In this document: positions 56,088 to 64,000 of the stretch, piece after piece | Numbering within the stretch: position 1 is the first letter of the stretch | Layout: every line of letters begins with the position of its first letter | NCBI RefSeq assembly: GCF_018614655.1 | Contig: NZ_JAGGOG010000002.1 | Location: 1 to 64,000 of the forward strand | DNA: 64,000 bases | Source: Pseudomonas fluorescens | GTDB taxonomy: Bacteria; Pseudomonadota; Gammaproteobacteria; Pseudomonadales; Pseudomonadaceae | Reading direction: 5' to 3' | The notes under the pieces: generated by a model | Seen by the model: only the letters and a program-made list of their open reading frames with translations | Told to the model about the DNA's origin: nothing | Database searches by the model: none | Program-made: the position numbers and the translations under genes

Positions 56088-56893
56088 CAGAGCGCATCCC
56101 CGTAACGCTGTTTGCGGTCGTAGAGCTTTTCCGCCTTGCGCTGTAACCACGAAAGCAATGCGCTTTCCTCTGCCAGAATCTGGCGCAATGGCTGCTGGAA
56201 GTAACCCTTGAGGAAACGCAATTTGTCGCGGCGGGTCAGACCGATGTCCAGGGCGGAAAAGTACAGCGCCGCCAGGTCCTTGTTGCGCCAGCGCTGGCTG
56301 ATCGCCGGACGGGTCTGGGCGCGGTGCAGGTCGATGACTGACAACTTGAAGTCATCGGCGGTCACCGGCTTGTCGGTGTGCAGCAGGAAGTGGCAGATGT
56401 AGCAGTCGCGATGATTGACCCCGGCGCGATGCATCATGCCGGTCATGCGCGCCACTTCAGCGATCAACGCACGCTTGAGCCGCGGTTCCGGCGGCTGCTT
56501 GACCCAATCGATGCTGAAGTCTTCAAGGCTGACAGTCGGCGCCAGCTCTTCGGTAACGATAAAAGAATGCTGGTCTGCCGGATTGCTGCCGCGCTCGCCA
56601 TAGGCAACTGCCGTCATGGTCGGTACGCCGACTTCTTGCAGGCGTTGAACAGCCCGCCATTCCTGGCCCGCGCCCAACACCGGCAGTTTGGCGGTCAGCA
56701 GGTTCTTGAAAATCTCACCCCAACCGATGCCACGGTGGATTTTCACAAAGTAGCCGCGTCCGTCTACCTCGGTGCGCAAGGTGCGCCGGGCTTCCAGTTC
56801 ACGGTAAACCTGACCGTCCAACAACTCGACTTCGGCAAACGCATCGCGTCCGGCCCAAAGGGTCTTGAACGGCTCGGCAAGAATCAACTTCAT
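56087..56893 (-). CDS. waaP: LPS core heptose I kinase WaaP
   Basis: WaaP phosphorylates inner-core heptose I and is essential in P. aeruginosa. The 268-residue protein has the catalytic loop HRDCYICH with Asp163, the residue known as catalytic in PAO1 WaaP, and VIDLHRAQTRP as the metal-binding segment. The N-lobe has YFVKIHRGIGWGEIFKN. The gene follows waaG with no gap and precedes three more kinase-like genes. Confidence 0.95.
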   Translation of the reverse strand: MKLILAEPFKTLWAGRDAFAEVELLDGQVYRELEARRTLRTEVDGRGYFVKIHRGIGWGEIFKNLLTAKLPVLGAGQEWRAVQRLQEVGVPTMTAVAYGERGSNPADQHSFIVTEELAPTVSLEDFSIDWVKQPPEPRLKRALIAEVARMTGMMHRAGVNHRDCYICHFLLHTDKPVTADDFKLSVIDLHRAQTRPAISQRWRNKDLAALYFSALDIGLTRRDKLRFLKGYFQQPLRQILAEESALLSWLQRKAEKLYDRKQRYGDAL

Positions 56894-58014
56894 CAGTGTT
56901 GCTCCGCCAGAATCACATCAGCAGCGTGCTGCGGCATGCTATAGAGGTCGGCCGTCTCGGCGAAGGCCAGACCACTACGGCTCCAGGCCGCGCGCTGTTG
57001 TGGATCGTTAAGCATCCGTGCCAGGTATTGATTGAGCTGGGCCTGTTCAAAAGGTTCATCCAGCACCAGGCCGCTGTCGGCCTCGGCAATGTAATGGGCA
57101 TAACCACAGACCGCCGTGACGAGCACTGGCAGCCCGGCCACCAAGGCTTCCAACAGCACCGTCCCGGTGTTTTCGTTGTAGGCCGGGTGAATCAGCAGGT
57201 CGGCACCCAGCAGGAAACGCGGGATATCGCTGCGTCCCTTGAGGAACTGCACGTTATCGCCGAGCCCCAGGGTAGCACTCTGCAATTGGAATACTTTGGG
57301 GTCATCCTGGCCAATTACAAACAGCCGCGTACGTTTTTTCAGTTCAGTCGGCAGTGCCGCGAGTGCTTTCAGGCTGCGATCCACGCCCTTGGTCTTGAAG
57401 CCGGAGCCGATTTGCACCAGCAGCAAATCGTCCTCACCGAGGTTGAACTCCTCACGGAATCCGGCGCGAATTTCAGCCGCGTTCGGCGGTGCCCGGCGGT
57501 CCTGGGCGATGCCCGGAGGCAACAAGTGGAAACGCTCCAGCGGCGTGTCGTAATGCTTGATGAACAGCGGTTGCTGGACTTCAGAAATCATCAAGACTTC
57601 CGTCTTGGCGTCCCTGGCGAACACTGCGCGCTCATATTCGGCAAAGTGACGGTAGCGGCCAAAGCTGCGGTACAGCGAATGACGCAGGTTCTGCGCCTTG
57701 TCTTCAAAGCAGCCGTCGGCGGCGTAGTACACGTCCAGGCCCGGCATCTTGTTGAAGCCGATCAGTCGGTCCACCGGGCGCTTGGCCAGGTCGGCTTCCA
57801 TCCAGGCGCTCAGCTTCTCGTTACGCCGATGGTTGAAGAACGCCTTGACCGGCGCCACCAGAACTTCGAAGCCAGGCGGCACGTCACCTTCCCAAATCAG
57901 GGTGTAGACCCGGATCTGATGGCCGCGCTGCTGGCATTCCAGCGCAATGCGCATGAAGTCGCGCTGCAGGCCACCAAAGGGGAAATATTTGTACAGAACA
58001 AAAGCCAGTTGCAT
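56893..58014 (-). CDS. waaG: UDP-glucose:(heptosyl) LPS glycosyltransferase I, WaaG
   Basis: WaaG adds the first outer-core sugar to heptose II. The 373-residue GT4 enzyme starts MQLAFVLYKYFPFGGLQRDFMRIA, the family N-terminus with the acceptor-site Gly loop. Its donor domain has GSGFKTKGVDRSLKALAAL and LLIHPAYNENTGTVLLEALVAGLPVL with the E-x7-E motif. In Pseudomonas the sugar added is thought to be galactosamine rather than glucose. Start and stop bases are shared with waaC and waaP, so it is fully coupled. Confidence 0.95.
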   Translation of the reverse strand: MQLAFVLYKYFPFGGLQRDFMRIALECQQRGHQIRVYTLIWEGDVPPGFEVLVAPVKAFFNHRRNEKLSAWMEADLAKRPVDRLIGFNKMPGLDVYYAADGCFEDKAQNLRHSLYRSFGRYRHFAEYERAVFARDAKTEVLMISEVQQPLFIKHYDTPLERFHLLPPGIAQDRRAPPNAAEIRAGFREEFNLGEDDLLLVQIGSGFKTKGVDRSLKALAALPTELKKRTRLFVIGQDDPKVFQLQSATLGLGDNVQFLKGRSDIPRFLLGADLLIHPAYNENTGTVLLEALVAGLPVLVTAVCGYAHYIAEADSGLVLDEPFEQAQLNQYLARMLNDPQQRAAWSRSGLAFAETADLYSMPQHAADVILAEQH

Positions 58015-59075
58015 CAGCGCAGCTCCTCAGCCAGTAACAACGTGCTTAATCGGCTCGCGACACGCTCAGGGTTCAAACGAGTGAAACACAGGGGCCACTC
58101 GCGTTTGATGTCAAACCGGCGCTGATCATCAGCGGTCGGTTGATAGGTGCATTTCTTTTGCAGGCACGGCGCGCAAGGGAAGTCGCTCGCCAGATGAATC
58201 TGCGCCTTGCCATAAGCACCGGTCAGGCCGGGGTTGGTGGGGCCGAACAGGGAAATGGTCGGCACATCCAGAGCGGCGGCCAGGTGACCTAGACCAGTGT
58301 CCACCGCCACACAGGCCTTGGCACTGGCTAGCACCCGCGCCACACCCGCCAGGTTCAGCTTGGGCAGCACTTCAGCATTGCCCAGGCCTTGGGCAAGTCG
58401 TTCGGCACGGGCTTTTTCGGCGGCGTTGCCCCACGGCAGCTTCACATCGACCCCCTGCCGGTCCATGCGCTCGGCCAGCTCGCGCCAGTAGGCTTCCGGC
58501 CAGTGCTTGGTGTCCCAGGTAGTGCCGTGGAGCAACAACACGAAAGGTTTTTTCGGCGGCAGCCCCAGCAATTTATCGACGTTCAGGCCGTAGTCCCCCA
58601 AACCCTTGGGCAAGTCATAACCCAGGGCGACGGCGAACAACTGGCGCAGGCGCTCCACCGCATGTTGTCCACGGGCCACTGCCAGACGTCGGGAATAGAA
58701 GCGCGCGGCCATGGGCTCGCGAGCGGACTGTTTATCGAAACCGGCCACCGGGGCACGCACATAACGGGTCAGCCAAGCGCTTTTCAGAAGGCCCTGGGCG
58801 TCAATCACCAAGTCGTATTGGGTCGACTGGATACGCTGCTTGAAGCGCCTCCATTCGCCACTCTTGATGGTTTGCCAGATGTTCTTGCGCCAGCGGCGGA
58901 TCGCCACCGGAATCACTTTATCCACCGCCGGATGCCAGGTAGGGATTTCGGCAAAGCCTTCTTCCACCACCCAGTCAAAGCGAATCCCAGGGATCGCCCG
59001 CGCCGCGTCGGTCAAGGCCGGCAAGGCATGGATCACGTCGCCCAGGGATGAGGTCTTGATTACCAGTACCCGCAA
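58014..59075 (-). CDS. waaC: LPS heptosyltransferase I WaaC
   Basis: WaaC adds the first heptose to Kdo. The 353-residue GT9 enzyme begins at a TTG (59075), giving MRVLVIKTSSLGDVIHALPAL, the classic start; no ATG is available near it. The TTG is 1 nt after the waaF stop. The donor domain has HGTTWDTKHWPEAYWRELAERM, and VAVDTGLGHLAAALDVPTISLFGPTNP near the end. Length and motifs match family members of about 355 residues. Confidence 0.93.
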   Translation of the reverse strand: MRVLVIKTSSLGDVIHALPALTDAARAIPGIRFDWVVEEGFAEIPTWHPAVDKVIPVAIRRWRKNIWQTIKSGEWRRFKQRIQSTQYDLVIDAQGLLKSAWLTRYVRAPVAGFDKQSAREPMAARFYSRRLAVARGQHAVERLRQLFAVALGYDLPKGLGDYGLNVDKLLGLPPKKPFVLLLHGTTWDTKHWPEAYWRELAERMDRQGVDVKLPWGNAAEKARAERLAQGLGNAEVLPKLNLAGVARVLASAKACVAVDTGLGHLAAALDVPTISLFGPTNPGLTGAYGKAQIHLASDFPCAPCLQKKCTYQPTADDQRRFDIKREWPLCFTRLNPERVASRLSTLLLAEELR

Positions 59076-59076
59076 C

Positions 59077-60111
59077 TTAACGAACCTCGACCACGGAGCC
59101 CTGCAACCGCTGCAAGGCATCGACCACCGATTGCGGCAACAATTGGCGCAGGCAGTTGTAGTGGCCGAAACGGCAGGTACGGTCAAAACACGGGCTGCAA
59201 TCCAGGCCCAGGCGCACCACTTCGACCTTGTCGGCCAGCGGCGGAGTGAAGCCCGGAGACGTCGAGCCATACACCGCCACCAGCGGGCGATTGAGCGCGG
59301 CGGCCACATGCATCAGGCCGGAGTCGTTGGACACCACCGAATCGGCGCACGACAGCAAGTCGATGGCCTCGGCCAGGGACGTGTCGCCACTGAGGTTGAC
59401 CGCCTCTTCGCGCAGGCCCGGGATCAGGCGCTGGCGGATGTCTTCGCCCACCGAGTGATCGTTTTTCGAGCCGAACAGCCAGACCTGCCAGCCTTCACGT
59501 ATCTTCATCTCCGCGACCTTGGCGTAATGCTCCGACGGCCAGCGCTTGGACTCGCCAAACTCGGCACCTGGGCACAATGCCAGCACCGGTCGATCGAGGG
59601 TCAGGCCGAACTTGGCCAGAGCTGCGTCGCGGGTGACCGGGTCAATCTGCAAGCTGGGGCGCGGATACGGTGTCGGCAGTTCGGCGCCTGGTGCGTAAGC
59701 CAGGGCCATGAACCGCTCGATCATCAGCGGGTAGCGGGCCTTGTCGAGCTTGCGCACGTCATTGAGCAGGCCGTAGCGAAACTCGCCACGCCAACCGGTG
59801 CGCTTCGGGATACCGGCGAAGAACGGCACCAGCGCCGACTTCATCGAGTTGGGCAACAGGATCGCTTGATCGTACTGGCCGGCCAGGGACTTGCCGATAC
59901 GTCGACGGGTCGCCAATTCAAGAGCGCCGTGGCCGAGTGGAAAGCTCAGCGCCTGACGCACTTCGGGCATGCGTTCGAGGATCGGCCGGCTCCACTCGGG
60001 GGCGAGCACGTCGATTTCGCAGTCAGGATGACGCTGTTTCAGGCACTGGAACAGTGTCTGCGCCATCACCATGTCACCGACCCAACTGGGCCCAACGATC
60101 AGAATATTCAT
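59077..60111 (-). CDS. waaF: LPS heptosyltransferase II WaaF
   Basis: WaaF adds the second heptose to the inner core. The 344-residue GT9 enzyme starts MNILIVGPSWVGDMVMAQTLF, the standard N-terminus with the acceptor-binding VGPSWVGDMV loop. It has CPGAEFGESKRWPSEHYAKVA in the donor domain and VVSNDSGLMHVAAALNRPLVAVYGSTSP near the end. It is the first gene of the waaF-waaC-waaG-waaP run. The gap to glnE is only 93 bp; PAO1 has ilvE between waaF and glnE. Confidence 0.95.
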   Translation of the reverse strand: MNILIVGPSWVGDMVMAQTLFQCLKQRHPDCEIDVLAPEWSRPILERMPEVRQALSFPLGHGALELATRRRIGKSLAGQYDQAILLPNSMKSALVPFFAGIPKRTGWRGEFRYGLLNDVRKLDKARYPLMIERFMALAYAPGAELPTPYPRPSLQIDPVTRDAALAKFGLTLDRPVLALCPGAEFGESKRWPSEHYAKVAEMKIREGWQVWLFGSKNDHSVGEDIRQRLIPGLREEAVNLSGDTSLAEAIDLLSCADSVVSNDSGLMHVAAALNRPLVAVYGSTSPGFTPPLADKVEVVRLGLDCSPCFDRTCRFGHYNCLRQLLPQSVVDALQRLQGSVVEVR

Positions 60112-60131
60112 GTAGTTTCCACAAACGATAC

Positions 60132-60151
60132 GGGGAGGCTCATGCCTCCCC
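60132..60151. terminator. Hairpin in the glnE-waaF gap
   Basis: GGGGAGGC at 60132-60139 and GCCTCCCC at 60144-60151 form an 8-bp stem with a 4-nt loop. It sits 53 bp past the glnE stop and 20 bp before waaF. There is no strong T-run, so it may only weaken read-through from glnE to waaF. Confidence 0.6.
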
Positions 60152-60204
60152 GCCTCGATAGTCTGTGCGGGAATGGCACAACCAGTTCCCACCTTAAAGT
60201 TGTT

Positions 60205-63144
60205 TCAGCTTAGCCCCAGTTCATGCCAGATTCGCTTCACCTGGCGCCGCTCGTCCGCGAATTGGTCGCCGGCAACCACACCGGCATCATTCTGCAAGGC
60301 CTGGCGGTGAGCAGCGGAACGGTAGGCCTTATACACCTCGCGCAACAGGTCGGCATCGGCGGCGGGCATCAGCCCGACCTGCTCCAGACCCTCCAGGATG
60401 CGGATATTGTCGGTGTAACGCAGCAACGATGGATGTTGCGCAGACCACGCCAAAGCCGCGTATTGCACCATAAATTCAATATCGACGATACCTCCGGCGT
60501 CCTGCTTGAGATCGAAGGTGGCCGTGGCTTCGAAGGCATTCGCCGCGGTGCCGGCTGCAGTGGACTTGGTCCCCAGGTTGTCACGCATCTTGGCGCGCAT
60601 CTCGCTGACCTCCTGGCGCAGCTTCGCCAGGTCGTGCTTGCGCCCCAGCACTTCGGCCCGCACTTGCTCGAACGCGCGCGCCACCTCCTGGCTGCCAACC
60701 AACACCCGAGCCCGTACCAGCGCCTGATGTTCCCAGGTCCAGGCTTCGTTTTCCTGGTAGCGGGCAAAGGCGCCCAATGAGCTGACCAACAATCCGGAAG
60801 CGCCTGACGGCCGCAGGCGCATATCCACCTCGTACAACTGCCCGGAGTTGGTCTGGGTGGTCAGCAGGTGAATGATCCGCTGTCCCAGACGCGTAAAGAA
60901 CTGCGCCCCATCGATGGGCTTGGCGCCGTCGGTTTCGGCTTGCGGGTCACCGTCATGGATAAACACCAGGTCCAGGTCCGAACCATGCCCCAATTCGATA
61001 CCGCCGACTTTCCCATAACCGACAATAATGAACCCAGGATCGCACAGGGTACCGTCTACCCGTTGCGGCGAGCCGTGGCGGGCGACGGTCTGGCGCCAGG
61101 CCAGGGCCAGCACCTGCTCAAGGATGGCTTCGGCCAGCCAGGTCAGGTAGTCACTGACCTTCATCAATGGCAGGCTGCCGGCAATTTCCGAGGCCGCCAC
61201 CCGCAGACGATGGGCCAGCTTGAAGTGACGCAGGGCTTCCATCTGTTGCTCAAGGTCATCTTCAGGGATCCGCGTCAGGCGCTCGCGCAACTCGGCGGCC
61301 AGTTCCGGCGCCTGCGGCGGCTTGAACAGGCGACCTTCGTTAAGCAATTCATCCAACAGCAGTGGGAAACGGGTGATCTGCTCGGCAATCCATGGGCTGG
61401 CGGCGCACAAGGTCAACAGCCGACGCAGGGCATCGGGGTTTTCCGTCAGTAGCACCAGATAGGCCGAACGTCGCGCCACCGCTTCCACCAGCGGCAAGAC
61501 GCGCTCCAGCACCAGATCGGGGTTGGCATGTTCGACCGCCTGGGCCAGCAAACGCGGAATAAACGCATCCAGCCGCTCACGCCCCAAACGTTGCATGGCC
61601 CGCAATTGCGGGCTACTGCGCAGCCCTGCCAAGGCCTTCAAGGCCTTGGGGGCATCGGTGAAACCGCCCTCCTGCAATTGTCGGCAAGCAGCTTCCTCAT
61701 CCTGGGACTCTTCCCACAGCGGCAACCATTCACCGCCGACCACCAGTTCGCTTTCTGCGCCGTCCTCTTCATCCGGGTCGGCGATCACCTGGCGGAAATG
61801 CCAGTCCACACGGCCGCGCCAGTACATCAGGCGCTCATGGAACGCGGTCCAGTCCGGGAAGCCCATCATGAAGGCAATCCGCGCCTGATCTTCGGCGCCG
61901 CCCGGGAGCATTTGCGTCTGCCGGTCGGCAATCGCCTGGATCGCATGCTCGGTGTAGCGCAGGAATTCGTAGCCGTTGCGCAACTCGGCAATCACCGCCG
62001 GCGGCAGATAGCCCTGCCCTTCCAGGGTGCCAAGCACCTTTAACAGCGGACGTTGCTGCAGGCTCAGGTCACGCCCGCCGTGGATCAACTGGAATGCCTG
62101 GGCGATAAACTCCACTTCACGAATGCCGCCCGAGCCCAGTTTGATGTTCTCGGCCATGCCCTTGCGCCGCACCTCCTGCTGGATCAACTGCTTCATGGTG
62201 CGCAGCGCTTCGATGGCGGAAAAGTCCAGGTAACGCCGGTAAACGAACGGCCTGAGCATGTCGAGCAACTGTGCACCGGCTACCTGATCGCCGGCCACCA
62301 CCCGCGCCTTGATCATGGCGTAGCGTTCCCAGTCACGGCCCTGGTCCTGATAGTACTGCTCCAATGCATTGAAGCTGAGCACCAGCGCCCCGGCCGAACC
62401 GTAGGGCCGCAGGCGCATGTCGACGCGGAACACAAAGCCGTCGACAGTCATCGGGTCCAACGCCTTGATCAGTTTTTGACCAAGACGAATGAAGAACTCC
62501 TGGTTATCCAGGGAGCGCTTGACGCCCACGGTCTCGCCACCTTCGGGGTAGGCGAAGATCAGGTCAATGTCCGAAGACAGGTTCAACTCCACGGCACCGA
62601 GCTTGCCCATGCCGAGGATGACCATCTGCTGCGGCTCGCCGCTGCGACGGCCGGTGGGTGTGCCGAACTGCACACAATGGCGCAGGTACAACCATTGATA
62701 GGCTTGGTCGATACAGGCGTCGGCCATGTCCGACAGGTCGCGGCAGGTCTGGACCAGGTCCGCCTGGCGGGTCAGGTCGCGCCAGATGATCCGCACTTGC
62801 TGGCGGGTACGCTGACGACGCAGGACGCGGCCCAGCTCATCTTCTGTTTCAGCTTGTTGCACAGCAGCGGCAATCTGCCCGCACAGCTCATCAGGTGCAA
62901 AGCCGCGGTCCAACTCGCCCCAGGCTACCAACTCAAGCAACATCAAAGGGTCACGAACACTCTGTTCAATGACGAAATCACTGGCGGCGCACACCCGGGC
63001 GAAGTCGGCCCAGCGTTGCGGCGCCCACTCAGAAAGGCCATTATCGCCATCCAACCTGGCCGCCGCGTCACGAAATGACTGCTCGGCCCGCTTGGCAAAT
63101 GGCAGGAGAACGGCCGGTAGTTCGGCCAGCATTGGAAGGCTCAT
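60205..63144 (-). CDS. glnE: Bifunctional glutamine synthetase adenylyltransferase/deadenylase GlnE
   Basis: GlnE adds and removes AMP on glutamine synthetase in response to PII (GlnK). The 979-residue protein carries two nucleotidyltransferase domains, with SSDIDLIFAYPEGGE in the N-terminal half (deadenylylating) and GHGSDLDLVFIHDGD in the C-terminal half (adenylylating). An all-alpha region lies between. The length is normal for the family. It sits between aceE and waaF, and glnE next to waaF is seen in several pseudomonads. Confidence 0.97.
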   Translation of the reverse strand: MSLPMLAELPAVLLPFAKRAEQSFRDAAARLDGDNGLSEWAPQRWADFARVCAASDFVIEQSVRDPLMLLELVAWGELDRGFAPDELCGQIAAAVQQAETEDELGRVLRRQRTRQQVRIIWRDLTRQADLVQTCRDLSDMADACIDQAYQWLYLRHCVQFGTPTGRRSGEPQQMVILGMGKLGAVELNLSSDIDLIFAYPEGGETVGVKRSLDNQEFFIRLGQKLIKALDPMTVDGFVFRVDMRLRPYGSAGALVLSFNALEQYYQDQGRDWERYAMIKARVVAGDQVAGAQLLDMLRPFVYRRYLDFSAIEALRTMKQLIQQEVRRKGMAENIKLGSGGIREVEFIAQAFQLIHGGRDLSLQQRPLLKVLGTLEGQGYLPPAVIAELRNGYEFLRYTEHAIQAIADRQTQMLPGGAEDQARIAFMMGFPDWTAFHERLMYWRGRVDWHFRQVIADPDEEDGAESELVVGGEWLPLWEESQDEEAACRQLQEGGFTDAPKALKALAGLRSSPQLRAMQRLGRERLDAFIPRLLAQAVEHANPDLVLERVLPLVEAVARRSAYLVLLTENPDALRRLLTLCAASPWIAEQITRFPLLLDELLNEGRLFKPPQAPELAAELRERLTRIPEDDLEQQMEALRHFKLAHRLRVAASEIAGSLPLMKVSDYLTWLAEAILEQVLALAWRQTVARHGSPQRVDGTLCDPGFIIVGYGKVGGIELGHGSDLDLVFIHDGDPQAETDGAKPIDGAQFFTRLGQRIIHLLTTQTNSGQLYEVDMRLRPSGASGLLVSSLGAFARYQENEAWTWEHQALVRARVLVGSQEVARAFEQVRAEVLGRKHDLAKLRQEVSEMRAKMRDNLGTKSTAAGTAANAFEATATFDLKQDAGGIVDIEFMVQYAALAWSAQHPSLLRYTDNIRILEGLEQVGLMPAADADLLREVYKAYRSAAHRQALQNDAGVVAGDQFADERRQVKRIWHELGLS

Positions 63145-63347
63145 GGTCTATCCTTGATCGGCGCGTAAATGGTCTGTGGCTGTGAACGCAAGAACCACGC
63201 TCGGTGAAGGACTGTCGAACAAAAGTTAGAAATAGCTGAAAATGTATATTTTTTGGCAGGCAACATTAACTCTCTACCTTTTCTTGTTCGCAAAAGATCA
63301 ACAATAACGATTATGCTCACCAGCCAGACCGAGTCATCAACTCGATC

Positions 63348-63375
63348 TTGTGTAGTTTTACTACTCGTATATACA
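63348..63375 (+). promoter_or_regulatory. Possible sigma-70 promoter for aceE
   Basis: TTGTGT at 63348-63353 and TATACA at 63370-63375 are separated by 16 bp and point toward aceE. The first operator-like palindrome (63351-63365) overlaps it, as expected for a repressor site. Another promoter cannot be ruled out. Confidence 0.4.
63351..63365 (+). promoter_or_regulatory. RccR-like operator 1 upstream of aceE
   Basis: TGTAGTTTTACTACT is a 15-bp near-palindrome (TGTAGT-N3-ACTAC, one mismatch). It has the form of the 15-bp RccR site reported at aceE in P. fluorescens. It overlaps the predicted -35/-10 region of aceE. Confidence 0.65.
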
Positions 63376-63402
63376 TTCGAAAGGCTGAAATGGCCGACGA
63401 TT

Positions 63403-63417
63403 TGTAGTAAAACTACA
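63403..63417 (+). promoter_or_regulatory. RccR-like operator 2 upstream of aceE
   Basis: TGTAGTAAAACTACA is a perfect 6-3-6 palindrome. It starts 52 bp after operator 1, close to five turns of the helix, and 110 bp before the aceE ATG. RccR binds a 15-bp pseudo-palindrome at aceE and releases it when KDPG is bound. The remaining 63145-63350 gap is AT-rich and holds no gene that I recognise. Confidence 0.75.
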
Positions 63418-63526
63418 GGACGCCGGAGCAACCTCCGGTCATCCAAGAATTTATGTCGTCTGCCCACAAGGCCAGTCGCAAACTCAGGCAACCGATTCTG
63501 GTAGCCTTTCCGCCCTGGAGCAAGCC

Positions 63527-64000
63527 ATGCAAGACCTCGATCCCGTCGAAACCCAGGAATGGCTGGACGCCCTGGAATCGGTTCTCGACAAAGAAGGCGA
63601 AGACCGTGCTCACTACCTGATGACCCGTATGGGCGAACTCGCGACCCGCAGCGGCTCGCAACTGCCCTACGCCATCACCACGCCGTACCGCAACACCATC
63701 CCAGTTACCCACGAAGCACGCATGCCTGGCGACCTGTTCATGGAACGCCGCATTCGCTCGCTGGTACGCTGGAACGCGATGGCGATGGTTATGCGCACGA
63801 ACTTGAAAGATTCTGACCTGGGCGGTCACATCTCCAGCTTCGCTTCCAGCGCGACCCTGTATGACATTGGCTTCAACTACTTCTTCCAGGCCCCGACCGA
63901 AGAACACGGCGGCGACCTGATCTACTTCCAGGGCCACACCTCGCCAGGCGTTTACGCCCGTGCGTTCATGGAAGGCCGCATTTCCGAAGACCAGATGAAC
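63527..64000 (+). CDS. aceE: Pyruvate dehydrogenase E1 component AceE (partial, 5' end)
   Basis: The first 158 codons of aceE are present and run off the window. AceE is the thiamin-dependent E1 homodimer of the pyruvate dehydrogenase complex. The N-terminus MQDLDPVETQEWLDALESVL, then TTPYRNTIP and MERRIRSLVRWNAMAMVMR, then GGHISSFASSATLYDIGFN, match homodimeric E1. The start is ATG at 63527, preceded by a GGAG at about 63517-63520. Expression is likely governed by the RccR-like operators upstream. Confidence 0.95.
   Translation, partial: MQDLDPVETQEWLDALESVLDKEGEDRAHYLMTRMGELATRSGSQLPYAITTPYRNTIPVTHEARMPGDLFMERRIRSLVRWNAMAMVMRTNLKDSDLGGHISSFASSATLYDIGFNYFFQAPTEEHGGDLIYFQGHTSPGVYARAFMEGRISEDQMN

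Noticed and set aside
60112..60204. Absence of ilvE between waaF and glnE compared with PAO1
   Set aside because: Some pseudomonads also seem to lack it here, so it is probably a lineage difference rather than a loss of note.

Overview
The window comes from a fluorescent-type Pseudomonas (gammaproteobacterium), most likely of the P. fluorescens group. Gene order from motB to aceE follows the block known from P. aeruginosa PAO1 around PA4953 to PA5015. Coding GC is high, and the intergenic gaps carry REP-type palindromes typical of this group. No tRNA, rRNA, CRISPR array or complete transposon was seen.

Layout. 1-2.2 kb: a probable insertion-sequence end and REP palindromes, then the flagellar stator genes motB-motA read leftward from a visible FliA-type promoter. 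2.2-9.3 kb: HDOD protein, rhodanese rhdA, psd, serB, a divergent AhpA/YtjB membrane protein and a PqiC-like lipoprotein. 9.5-21.7 kb: topoisomerase IV (parC, parE) and small conserved genes (retropepsin-like protease, phytase/esterase-like protein, yqiA, cpdA, a DUF1249 gene, nudF). This block is split by an oppositely oriented LysR-MFS-deacylase cassette at 16.1-19.7 kb. 21.9-27.9 kb: RsiV-like lipoprotein, thiamin genes cytX and thiC behind a TPP riboswitch, and a TolC-family porin. 27.9-33.7 kb: waaA (Kdo transferase), a LysR/SMR divergent pair, and an FAD oxidoreductase-aldo/keto reductase-unknown operon.

33.9-60.1 kb is a large lipopolysaccharide region. It holds a sugar epimerase, hldE, an APS kinase (cysC) with a carbohydrate-type sulfotransferase, msbA, an O-antigen ligase fused to a kinase-like domain, and wapR-, ssg-, dnpA-, mig-14- and wapH-like genes. 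A carbamoyltransferase, four further kinase-fold genes ending in waaP, and waaG-waaC-waaF complete it. Together these make heptose precursor, build the inner and outer core, phosphorylate and carbamoylate it, flip lipid A-core (MsbA) and attach O-antigen (WaaL). The cysC-sulfotransferase pair suggests an added sulfation step. An orphan TonB-dependent receptor, a YceK-like lipoprotein and an unrecognised tandem-repeat protein with an AT-rich flank interrupt this region.

60.2-64 kb: glnE and the start of aceE. The aceE promoter region carries two 15-bp palindromes that resemble the RccR operator described at aceE in P. fluorescens.

The most interesting items are the cysC-sulfotransferase module, the WaaL-kinase-like fusion that lacks the catalytic Asp, the orphan tandem-repeat protein, and the paired operators upstream of aceE.
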